Source of the DNA: Chamaecrista fasciculata
Lineage: Eukaryota > Streptophyta > Magnoliopsida > Fabales > Fabaceae
Direction of reading: 5' to 3'
Assembly (NCBI GenBank): GCA_003254925.1
Contig: QANZ01021267.1
Coordinates: 57,775-121,774, forward strand
Length of the DNA stretch: 64,000 bases
A program made the translations under genes and the position numbers. Numbering within the stretch: the first letter of the stretch is position 1; the number at the start of each line of letters is the position of its first letter. The notes under the pieces were generated by a model that saw only the letters and a program-made list of their open reading frames with translations, was not told the origin of the DNA and did not search any database. This document shows, in pieces, positions 22,004-33,300 of the stretch.

Positions 22004-24712
22004 ATTAAAACTTAAGATTATATAAGGGTTCAATTTTATAGGTTCCGTTTTGGTTCAATTTTAAATCCAATTTTAAAATTAAACGAGTGTGCCAAGTGTT
22101 CACCCCCATGTATCATATACATATGAACACGTGCACGAATTTTGTATCTCATACAAAATCCTACGCTCGTATCGAATACGTGGTTGTGCGTAAAAATAAA
22201 ACTTTGCATGTTAAAATCGCACCCCTAAACATACATCTAGCGCCAATTTGTATCACATACAAAACTAAATGCATAAAAATAACCGTGTTTAGATATGGCT
22301 CATCTACCCTAAATTCCCTCAAGCCAATGAGAGAATCTTTCTAAAAGAAAAATAAAATTACATTGGGAAAACCTCATTTAAACATTAAGGTGAAAAAGAA
22401 AATAAAATTACATCCAGAATTTAGGGAGACGACACGCAGGCCGTATTTATCAAAAAATACCTAGAGCCATATCCAACACCATACTCATACATGAACAATT
22501 CATATATTCATACATACACGATTATCATACAACAACACACAAAAAATGATTTTCTTGATTGTGTTCAATTAGGGTTTGTGCAATTTAACATGCCCTCTTG
22601 AAAAATAAGTCTTGCATCAATAATTCAAGATTCAAGAATCTTATTCAAGAATTCGAATTTTTGACCCCAAAATTTACAAATTCATAATTATAAAATTTCG
22701 ACCAAGACTAAATCTTTCAAGAAAATTTTAATCAATCCAATTGATTACCCTATGTATCAAATACATAAATTTGCACCAATCTTTATATTGGGTTCGAAAA
22801 TTCATGTGGTGGATTTTCGCAAACTTTAAGCATACGAATGAAAAACTGTAAACATCCAATCATACATCACATGTATAACACAAAAACTAGAATAAACACA
22901 AGAATAGCGTGGCTCTGATACCACTGTTGGGAAATTATAGAGCGAGCACAGCGGAAAAAAAAACATAGAATTAAAATTTAAAATGCAAACTCTATAATTT
23001 CCTTCTAGGATCCACTAACTGCGTTTATTCTAGTAAGAGAAGATGTATACCTAAAATTCAATCGGTAGCTTTCAAATTTGCGATTCCAAGAAGTCCACTG
23101 CAACGTGTCCTTCCTCTATCGGTGATCTACACGAACAGTTTGGCAAATACCCAGGTGCTAGCCTCCTTCTCTTCTCCAAGAGAATGCGGGAACCCAATCT
23201 ACGAATCTTGAATGTTCAAGAACAATTCTTGAACCCCAAGAAAAAGTGGCGCACAAAACCAAGAACAATTCTTGATCACACTCAAGCCCTAAAATTTTAG
23301 GGTTTAGTCGAACTTTTCTCTCTCTAGGGAAAAGTCAACTTCCTCTCTCTAAAATTAGGGTAAGTCGAAAATTGCTTTCTCAAGTGAATGGGGCAAGTCG
23401 ACTTGCTCATGTATTTATAGAGTCTAACTCTTGAAATTAGGGAATTGATAATTATAATTAGGGAATCCCTAAATTAGTGAATTATCAAATTAGGGAATTA
23501 TAAGATTACATTAATATTATAATTCAGGACTTGAATTCTTAATTAAAATATTACATTAATATCTTAATTTGAATTCAAAAAGCAATTTTGAGATTCAAAA
23601 TGCAAGATCAAATCTTGCACTTGGACCCACAAGAAATGCGTCATTCCCCTTTTAATTTTGTAGGAATTTAATAAATAAAATAACAACCCTAACTCTTAGG
23701 AAGTTATAACCAACTTATTAATTCCCTAACAATATTGAATTAAAATATTACCCTAATATCTTAATTCAAAATTTGAATCTTGAATCTAAATTAACAAAAC
23801 ATTTTCATTAATTAAAATCAAGATGAGGCGCCACCCTCACTCTCTCATTGTCCAATATTAAAGAATTTAATAAATCAATAATCCCCTAACTTTTAGGAAG
23901 CTTATTTAATTTATTATTCCCTAATATTTTAAACAAGAATTCAATTGTAAATAGATTAATCAAATTAACTATTTAACAATTAACATATTTAAACTTGTCC
24001 AACAAATTTAAATATCATAAATGTAGATATTATTTAAGACAAGACTTCATGTTCTAAGACATTCAACTATGTCTTAAATTGTGTCACTAAAGTGACTCAC
24101 GAGTTAACCCTAATTCGTGTCCCATTACGGTATCTTGATCCTGCTCATGTGTGACCCAACAGGCCTCACGTGAAGTTGGCAGCAAGCCATCTCTATGACT
24201 CACAAGTCGAGAGCGGACTCTAGCAAGCCATCACGACTACCCAAAACACGTGAGTTATCACTTTAACATAAACGACTTAACCTTAGTACCACCTTGTCAT
24301 AATCCCTATTGTCACGCGATATTTAGGTCATGGATAAGGCACAGGAAAGTCATCCTTAATTCAAACTATAACTTTCTCGATTCCTTGAGTTAGTCCCATT
24401 ACCCTGTGTGGCCACACATTCCTTGGACAGACTCATCGAGGGCGCCAATTAAATATTTCTCATCTCAATGAGGAACAAAATTCCATCTTGGTCAACCACA
24501 TTCCTCAGTACGTCAAACAACTAAACCCGTACCTAGCCTGTATGGCTACCCTGTTACGGGCAACGTTGGACTAGGCCAAAGTTCAGCATCTACAACGCCG
24601 GAATAGTCAAGACCTCAGGTCTAAGGGCATCGTGACAGGTGTACAGGAGAGGCTAGCTTATGACTAAACTCATGCAGGACTCTCCGGGTCGGTCCAGCAA
24701 CTTGTAACCCTT
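22004..24712 (-). mobile_element. Copia-family leader, PBS and truncated LTR in reverse (copy B')
   Basis: Read on the minus strand, this is an LTR (24712 to 22925, lacking roughly its first 275 bp), one spacer base, a primer-binding site (TGGTATCAGAGCC, 22923-22911) and about 0.9 kb of untranslated leader ending at 22004. The leader matches that of the complete element at 49338-50330. Gag and pol are gone. The block abuts a forward LTR, so the two form a head-to-head arrangement created by deletion or rearrangement. Confidence 0.9.
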
Positions 24713-25512
24713 ATAATTATTATTTTTTTTAATTGTAATTTTAAACTTAAAATTGTAAAAAGTTATTTAATCTCATTTACTACTTTTTCTCTCTCATTAT
24801 TTAATTAAATTATTTTTGACCGACTAGAAGAGTCCTCAGATATATACAATAACTAGGGGCTTTCCATGCCCTGACGGGCACGGAAATACGTATGTAACGT
24901 TTGAAATAATTTAAAGTAAAAAATCATATAAAATCTTTATATTGATAAATAGCTTAATCAGAAAATACACTATGTATAATACTAAAATATTGACATCAAA
25001 TACAATACTTAATAATCTATACTCTATAATTTACATTGAGTGTTTTAAATTTCTCAAGCATTTAATTTAGTCACTTGAGCTAAATACTTACTAATCAGTT
25101 GTTGCATTTTCCAACTGTTTCCATGCTATTGAAGCCATCATCTTAGACATATAAAAAAATTGAGAATCGTTAATTAACATTTAATAAACACAATAAAAAT
25201 AAAAATGTTAATAAAAGAATGAGATCAAAGAGTACTCACCATAAAGATATCATATTATCATATTTTCTGTTCTTATATGTATTCCCATTTAAAATTTGAA
25301 TATCTTTTGTGCAAATATGTCTCAAAGATTATTGTATTGGGATTTATACAATTTTTTAAAAATCTTTTAAATAACTTTTTTTTTGTACTTTTCAGTTCTT
25401 TTTTTTATTTCAATCAACCACTCTTCAATTTTCAATAATGCTTATATGTAATGTAATTCAACTTCGGTGAAACAATACAGAAAAGTATTAGGATACAAAG
25501 GAAATATTATTG
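24713..25512. other. AT-rich intergenic DNA with a small repeat
   Basis: No gene seen. At 24854-24897 the sequence ACTAGGGGCTTTCCATGCCC followed by TGACGGGCACGGAAATACG is a short imperfect dyad of a dispersed repeat that recurs in reverse at about 45133-45170. Confidence 0.5.
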
Positions 25513-26611
25513 TTAGGTGTCGAAACCAACAAATTAATCCTACTTTCTTTATATACCCTAAATTTGAAGCAAGTAAGAGCAGGGTCGAATCCACAAGGAT
25601 AGATGACTAAATTCAAGTTCAATTAAATGATCAAGAAAGAAATGGAGATTGCAAACTGAATTAAAAGTAATGAAAAATGACAAGTGAATGAAAATAAGGA
25701 CCAAAGGATATTAAAATTTAATTAACTAAAAAGCAATAAAATATATTTAAGAAACTGAATTATAAAAACGCCTAACCAGGTTGTGTATTGAAATGGAGTC
25801 TCATTAGTTAATCATTGACAAAATATTCCACTCTCTCAAGTTCACTTAGCTTGATAGAAAATCAGATTCCATCAATATCTCACAAAAATCAGAAGTCGGA
25901 AACGTCCTATCTTCATATGCCTCAAACTCTTAAGCAAACGACTCTCAAGTTCAAGAACAGTCAAAACAAGAGATGAACTAAGCCAAATTCAGCTAGGTCT
26001 CCGTGGTTGTAGCTAAATCAGAGATCCTTTCTCACACTTTGAAAACAAAAATAAAGTAAATCTACTCTCAAAGCATGTGTCACTACTCTAAACATCAAAC
26101 AATTCCGGATTTGAGTCTAGATAACAAGATTCAACAAGAATGAAAAACAATTAGGAGGTCTCTAACATAATCCATCCAAGAGAATCAGAATTAAAATCAG
26201 AGAAAGAATCAAAACTCAAGAAAAGTATAATTCCATTAAGCTCAAAAATATAGTCTCATAACATAATCAACTACAAATCTTTACACAACCTAATTAAATA
26301 ACTACTACAAAATTAAAGCTAAGAGAAAGAAAAATAATCAAATCTGAGAAGGAAAGAAGAAAATGGTTGTTGTGCTCTTCTCACTAGCTGCTTCCTGCGT
26401 CTCCCAGCTTCCCCCTTCGGGTGTGTGTATCTTATATATATGTGGTCTCTTTTCATTTCCTAATGCCTCTTTAAAACCCTAAGCACGTGCCTTCCTTGCT
26501 TCATGCTAAAATAATTCATTTAATTTAGAGGATAAATGGCATCTTGTGTTTGGATCTTCAAATAAAATATCTTAGTTAAAAATATTAACCTGTAATACTA
26601 TGGGCATAACA
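25513..26611. mobile_element. Possible solo LTR of an unknown family
   Basis: It begins TGTTAGGTGTCGAAACC, contains AGGGTCGAATCCACAAGGAT, a motif seen in many plant LTRs, and can end at GGGCATAACA. The size of about 1.1 kb and the TGTTA...TAACA ends fit an LTR. The flanking bases do not form a matching 5-bp duplication, so boundaries are tentative. Confidence 0.3.
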
Positions 26612-27124
26612 ACACAGAAACAAGCAACTTAGGATAAAACAAAGCAAATGAAACCAGAAAATGAAAAGCTAAGAATTGTAACACCAATTGGATTGTGTGA
26701 CTATCAAAATGAGGTATTTAGGTTAGAAAAATGTATACAAATGAGCTGCTAACAATTATTAGACAATTTTTGTATATGAAATATTTTTTTTCGCTAATTA
26801 ATATTTTATATAATTTTAAAATTTAAAATAATTTTTATACAATACTAATTTTTATCATTTTTATTATTTCAAAATAAAAAATTTAAAGTATTTTTATTTT
26901 TTATATAATTTTATATTTATAAAAATTACATACATAATTTCGTGAATTTTATATTTTATCAAGTAATATTTGAATTATTAAAATTTAAAATTATATTATA
27001 AATTAATTCTTAATTTTATTATATTTTTTAAAAAATAAAATTTAAATAAAAATGATAACAAAAAAAAATGGGTTAAAATCTAAATATAAGATTGATAGGG
27101 AAATACAATATAAATGTTCAACAA

Positions 27125-27252
27125 TTAATTTATACTTAGTATATTATTGAATTAAAATGGTCAAATTCAAATCATGAATTGAAAGGACAAAATTGATTAC
27201 AGTGGGTTAAGATAGACCATTTTAATTCAATAATATACTGAGTATAAATTAA
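27125..27252. repeat. Foldback with 38-bp arms
   Basis: Arms 27125-27162 and 27215-27252 are inverted copies with one mismatch, centred on a 52-base spacer. The adjacent TATAAATTAAAGATGAATTT recurs at about 27352. It may be a small foldback or MITE-type element. Confidence 0.8.
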
Positions 27253-27779
27253 AGATGAATTTTCCTTGAATTTGAATTGAAATTCAATCATAAATAAGAC
27301 TTTCAAGTTTCACCTTTAAACTTTGTGGAAAAAAAATCTTATTTATGATACTATAAATTAAAGATGAATTTTCCTTAAGTTTAATTTAGCAGGTTATACG
27401 ACCTGCCTTTTATAATTTGTATTTGACTCCTTTAAATCAAAAAAAAAAAAACAATAAAAGACGAAGAAGAGAGAGTATCACCATATGACCATAATACACA
27501 CATTCTCTCTCTATACAAAAATAACACTCTAACTTATTTTCGTTGGTCCTGCAAAATGTATATCCACGTCATCATCATCGTCTTCTTCTTCATGCCAACC
27601 AAATTGAGAACTGGAAAAAGAAAGAAAAGCAAGTCCAGAAAATGTAACAATAATAATTGAAGGTAAGAAAATGCATTCCTTCATGATTTCATTATGAGAA
27701 TGCAAATACAGAAAAGATCCCAAAACAGAAGATGGTTAAAAAACGGTTTTTTACCTCAATAATATAGTCAGCCACTTTA

Positions 27780-28000
27780 AGGATTTAAATCACCAAAAAA
27801 AATTTTTATGTACCAATCACGTCTCTCATTTTTATACGAACCAATCAGGTTGTGCCACGTGGCACAACCTGATTTAATTTAATTTTTTAAAAAAAAAATT
27901 GGCCAGAGTCGCGTTGCTCTAGCGCTCCTCTGAGTCACCTTTTTGACCGGCCGTTGACTTTCTCAAATGTGACATCGTCATAGCTTTTGAAAAGACTCTC
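27780..28000. repeat. Dispersed repeat 3' of the S-protein homologue
   Basis: It contains TTTTTATGTACC, then CCACGTGGC(A/G)CAACCTGATTT and an A-rich run followed by a GC-rich tail. The same order of blocks occurs at 28850-29045 on the other side of the gene, in the same orientation. Confidence 0.6.
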
Positions 28001-28206
28001 AAACCAAAATTTAAGACCAATAAAAAAAATACAGATATAACAAAGTAAATAATAATAATAATGATAAATTTAGTTTGGTCAAAACACGAAAATGCATAAT
28101 AAAATATTATTGATTGATTGACTTGGTTACATAAAAGTACTGGCTATGGATATTGGATAGATAGATGGACATATGGAGAGAATTAAAAAAGAATAAGTAA
28201 GATCGT

Positions 28207-28635
28207 TTAAGTTTTCCAATTATAACATTCATCAAAAGCTTGAGTTTGGTTGTTGAGCCTGCATGGCTTATCCTTGGTTATACTCCAAATGCAGGTGGTG
28301 CATTTTGGGTAGTCTCTGTCCATTACAAAGATGTCGAAACTGTGAAGGGCAGAAAGCCAGGCAAATGAACATGTATACAAATTAGTCCCAAAGAAATCAG
28401 GAATGAAAGAGAACTCATAGTTGTCACGAATATGCACTAAATGTTCTCCAAGATCAGTGCTTTCATGAGTGCAATGAATTGTGAGGTCTAAGTCATCTCC
28501 CAAATCATTTATCATTCTCACTACTCTTGGTGGCACCTCATCAATAATACTTGCTTCACTGCATCTAATACTTCCTACCACCATTCCTATCAAGCTTACC
28601 ATCATCAGTATTCTCAATACTCCCCACATATTCAT
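28207..28635 (-). CDS. S-protein homologue (plant self-incompatibility S1 family), secreted
   Basis: An intronless 142-aa frame, as is usual in this family of small secreted plant proteins. Residues 1 to about 22 form a hydrophobic signal peptide (VLRILMMVSLIGMVVG). The mature part has the family pattern: VVRMINDLGDDLDLTIHC, then DLGEHLV, then YEFSFIPDFFGTNLYTCSF, then FDIFVMDRD, CTTCIWSI, PCR and a final CYNW. The conserved cysteines expected to form disulphides are present. Founding members are the pistil S proteins of Papaver self-incompatibility; most homologues have unknown roles in cell signalling. On the minus strand a TATA-like CTATATAAC lies about 80 bases before the ATG. The frame looks intact although it sits among repeats. 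Expression cannot be judged from sequence. Confidence 0.93.
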   Translation of the reverse strand: MNMWGVLRILMMVSLIGMVVGSIRCSEASIIDEVPPRVVRMINDLGDDLDLTIHCTHESTDLGEHLVHIRDNYEFSFIPDFFGTNLYTCSFAWLSALHSFDIFVMDRDYPKCTTCIWSITKDKPCRLNNQTQAFDECYNWKT

Positions 28636-28849
28636 GGTGGGCTGGTGGCTTTCAATTCTACCCTTATTTTAATTATCTGAGCCCCTTTTTTGTGTAATAC
28701 TAATGGTGGAGGAAGTTATATAGTCAAATAATACCATGTCAAAACAAATCTAATCAAATAAATATCACCATAATTGCAGCAATTAATGTATAAAAAATCA
28801 ATTATGAGCTATAACTGAATTAGATTTTGAGATATAAATTGGGTTTTTT

Positions 28850-29042
28850 TAAATATAAAAAAGATCTTTATGTACTCAAATATCTAAAAAAAAAAATTTA
28901 TGTACCCAGATGGGTCACGTGTTACTGTAGCACGCGTCCCATCTAACACTGACGAATCAGGCTATGCCACGTGGCGCAACCTGATTTTATTTTTTATTAT
29001 TTTAAAAAAATTGTCCAGAAACATGCTTGATCAGCACGTTTC
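28850..29042. repeat. Dispersed repeat 5' of the S-protein homologue
   Basis: It shares TTTATGTACCCA, CCACGTGGCGCAACCTGATTT and the following A/T run with 27780-28000. Its right end is a short hairpin, CCAGAAACATGC...GCACGTTTCTGG (29017-29047), directly at the junction with the copia fragment. Confidence 0.6.
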
Positions 29043-29842
29043 TGGACCAACTTTAAGAATATACACAGCTGTCTTAAGAGCCTCAACCCACAAGGATTTA
29101 GGAAGCTTGGAGCTGTTAAGCATGCTTCGCACCATGTCTAATAATGTCATGTTTCTTCTCTCAGCAACACCATTCTGGTCTGGATAACCAGGCATAGTGT
29201 ATTGGGCAACAAGCCCATTTTCTTGAAGAAACTTTGCAAATGGACCACGTGCTTGTCGTTCTTCAGTGTATTTGCCATAGTACTCACCACTTCTATCTGA
29301 TCTCACTATCTTAATTTGTTTGTCACATTGTTTCTCTACCTCCGCTTTAAAAACCTTAAAAGCATCTAGTGCTTCATTCTTACTATCAAACAGATAGAGA
29401 TACATGTATCATGAGTAATCTTCAATAAAAGTGATAAAGTATTTTTGACCACTTAAGTCCATACCGAGACTACATATATTAGTATTTATGATTTCTAATA
29501 AAGTAAAACTCCTCTTAGCACCTTTCTTAGACATATTAATATGCTTACCCTTAATGCAGTCTATACAAGTTTCAAAATCAGTAAAGTCAAGAGTATTTAA
29601 TACTCCTCGCTTTACTAATCTTTTAACTCTCTCTTTCGAGATATGACCTACAATGTCACAACATATAAGAATTTTCTTTAGTAACACAATTGGAAACATG
29701 TATTACATCATATGACTTATTGTATGGTAATTGAATTCGATACAGACCATCACAAATTGTACCATTCCCAACAAAATCAGATTGATAAAATAACTTCACC
29801 ATATTAGACAAATTGAATTTTTCTATATTCAACATGTTATGT
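29043..29842 (-). pseudogene. Copia gag-pol fragment: pre-integrase and integrase core
   Basis: Read leftwards from about 29842 it shows DGLYRIQLPYN (pre-integrase), the zinc-site half with CIDCIKGK, FITFIEDYS, then KIVRSDRSGEY and NGVAERRNMTLLDMVRSML, that is, the Asp and Glu parts of the DDE integrase. A stop (TGA where Arg is expected) interrupts the frame at about 29409, another frameshift lies near 29690, and the sequence ends abruptly at the hairpin repeat. No LTR is attached. It is more diverged than the copies at 47-64 kb and belongs to a different copia lineage. Confidence 0.88.
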
Positions 29843-30381
29843 ATAAATGTTAATTATATATTGTTATGCATAAAAACTTATGTGCAAAAATGTTACTTTA
29901 TATATATATATATTAACAAATGATAGTTCGATCTATCATATTTCTTTCCTATGCGATTTTAAAGCTTTCCATTCATTTATTACTACTTATATATTTTTTT
30001 AAACTTTTAATCTTGCATTTCTCTACTTGTAATCTTGAACATATTAATGTTAAAGTTGAATAATCTAATCTTTCTTATATTTTTAGTCAATTTTTTTTGG
30101 TAATAATAACTTGGCATTGAAATGGTTGAAACGTTGGGCCAAAAAATCAATGTTTGAAACGGTTCATACTACTACTACAGTCTACAGAAGCCAAACTTAC
30201 GTAAAGGAAAAGTAAGACATCTTGCGTTAAACAAAATCAACATAAGGCTGTCTACGACTACATGTTAAAGATCAAATGGATTAATCATTTACAAAATAAA
30301 AAAGTCCTGTACAATAAAAAAAAATAAAATAATATTGCTATACAAAATAATTAAACTGTTGGCAACTGATTCTAACTGATC
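29843..30381. other. AT-rich intergenic DNA, probable 3' flank of the OTU gene
   Basis: No gene seen. A (TA)n run lies near 29901. The last part is expected to hold the OTU gene's 3' UTR, but I saw no clear poly(A) signal. Confidence 0.4.
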
Positions 30382-33300
30382 CTAGCCACCGAAATCCCAC
30401 CATTTCTTCTTTTTCTTCATGCAGGAGGATAGAGGCAATTCTGAATGTGAAACCGCACGTATCATTAACATAAAGCCAACCCCCCAAAAGAATAGAATAC
30501 TACTAAAATTTTTCAAAGTAAAGAATGAATCATCGAAGGCAAAAACTACAGTTGGATGTATGTTTGAAAAGTATGCACGCAAGGCAATTTCCTCGCATTC
30601 TTTTTCTAATAATGCCTTCTTATAGATATATTGGAGGGTAAATTACACTTTGTATCCTGTTGTTTGATTTTATTTTACTTTGGTACCCTGTGGTTTGAAA
30701 TCTGACACTTTGGTACCATGTGGTATTCTCCATTAACACTTTGGTACCTTTTGGAGCTATTTTGTAATTTTAACCATAACAAATTTTTCAAAAATTACAT
30801 ATTGACCCCAAAAAGTTTTCAAAAAATTACAAATAGGTCCCTGAATACATATTATCTAGGGACTAAAACAAAAACTTTAAAAAAACTTTTGAGATCAATA
30901 TGTAATTTTTTCAAAATTTGTTATGGTTAAAATTACAAAATAGCTCCAAAGGGTACCAAAGTGTTAATGGAGAATACCACAGGGTACCAAAGTGTCAGGT
31001 TTCAAACCACAAGGTACCAAAGTGAAATAGGGTCAAACCACAGAGTACCAAAGTGTAATTTACCCTAAATTGGAAAATAATTCAAGGGAGTTTAATTGCA
31101 ATGATAAGGTACCGAGAGAAGATATAAGAAGTAGATATTACAGCAGAGATGTTAATTACCTCCTTCGGGATAGATTGAATTGTAATGTACCTCTGCCCAA
31201 AAGCTGAGAAATATCACTGCATGTATCACAAAGGAAATCCACACTTAGTCTACATGGCTAGAAGTGAAAAAGCTATTTTAAAACATGTTGCTCAGAGTAT
31301 GCAACAAACAAGGACCAAAAATCTGGTGCAAGATAATAATATACATCCTACGCTTAACAAAACGGAAAGAACAACCCAAACAATAAAAATACACACGCCC
31401 TAGTCCATAAGAAAAACGAAAAAAATAATAATGAAACGCTGACCCAACCAAAGGGACGATAATCAATTGTAACCTATAGAAACATACTTGAAAGTACAAG
31501 TATTTCTGTACAGGAAAACAATACCAGGCTGATGGATACCTTAAAAACCATATTTTCCCACATCCCGCCCTAATTTCTTCTTCTTTTACTGATCCTACAT
31601 CACGGGCAGGCAATAAACACGATGCCACAAAATCTGCCATCCTTATTATTGCCTAAATATCATTGAAATGTGTCATGAAAAATATTTTTGCCACAAAATC
31701 CCTTATTATTTGCCTTAATCTAAATACTAATGGTTCAATATATACAGTCTTAACTAAGATTAGGTTATCTTGTTCCATTATTCCTGAATTGAAATAAATT
31801 TCAACACGATAAAGGAAAAAAAAAAGACAAAAATACTGAACACCAATTCAAGATTGTCAAGTGAAAAAAAGATAATAATAATAATAATAATAACAACAAC
31901 AAAATATCGTCCTCTTGTCCTATCAATGAATTTATTCTATCACGCCGTCGAACTATCCGACAACTATTTCAGCTGGAAATCTTGAGCTATTACATGAACA
32001 CTCATGGACAACTTCGATAATGATCTCTAACATCTATACAAGTCATCTTTCCCCTTTCTTTAGTGTGCTTGAGCTCAATGAGAGAAGAGAATGAATTTAT
32101 TGTGCCTTTCCTAGATATACTAAAAGGAATTTATACAATACAAAGGATCCAGCAAAATACAAAAGATACTTGGTCTCTAGGAGTGAAAATAGAAACCAGT
32201 AGAATAGCTACCCAGCACGGTTGGTGTTCATCCCATAGTTAAAGCAAATAAACTTCACCCTAGGGACCTAATGACCTATAGGTATAACAGCCAAAAGTTG
32301 ATCATCTGTTAGTCAAAGATCCAGCCAGTTCACATCAAAGAACACCTATATCTTCCTGTTGGGATCATGATGGCTTGATCCAATTACTGAGTTAAAGAAG
32401 GGAGAAAGGCAAAGAGAAAAAGGTTGGGCCTAACACCATTGGACCAGTATCAGAGGGATTTAGAGTGTATCAGAGAAGAAAGAAAGCAAGTCTGGGCTGT
32501 ACGGAAGGCATAACCATTTCTGATAGAGTAGTGGAGGAAAAGCGAGAGGTGTTGGAGTGCGCATGCCTTATGTAGAGAGGCTGCTGCATTGGTCTTTTTT
32601 TGAGGGACAATCAAGGGACTCGGGGAGAGAACTGACCTCTCAAAAGCCAGCCTATGTTACTGCTTCTATTGAGTGCTCTTGTGTATATTTGTGCGTTTAT
32701 TGCTTGAGGACTGATTTGGTTCATTCTCTCATTTGTAGGTGGTATAAGAGCAGTTGATCTAAAGGATGGAGAGAGGAAATGGAAGGAAGAATGGAGAATA
32801 TTGAGAAGGATGTTGCCACCATTCGCACCAAGTTGGATGATGTGCAGCAAAAGAAGGACTGGATTATCGAGATGCGTGAACTAATGGAGAGTTTGTTTTC
32901 CTATCCCCACTTTCGGTCTACTACTTGCCCCAAAAAGCACAAACCATTTAAGTTCTTTTCTTTCCACAAATCTACTTAAAAACATCACCAGAGACAAACT
33001 GGAGAGATAAACCCAATTATGTTGGTGAAATTTGTCCATTTCAGCAATCGAAATTTACAAATTCATCCTTAGGGTTCTTTTCTTCTTTCCATTCATCATT
33101 AGAAAGTAGTGCCAACTTGATGAGTAGTTTCGTCTACCACAGTCAGGGGCTTAAGTAGTTTGGGATGCCTAAGTCCCCCATTGAGTAGAATGGGATGCTT
33201 GGTGGAATACTTAAGTGCCTTGATTCTCCCCCTTCAATAGCTAGCTTTTGAGGGAGGGTTCCATAAGGTTACTTGGATCTCTATTAATGGAAAAATTTAC

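Noticed and set aside
27529-27723. 64-codon minus-strand frame with a hydrophobic stretch and an EEEDDDDD run
   Set aside because: No family match recognised, no clear promoter or splice context, and the acidic run comes from a CATCATCATCG microsatellite-like stretch. It could be a relic exon but I cannot support it.
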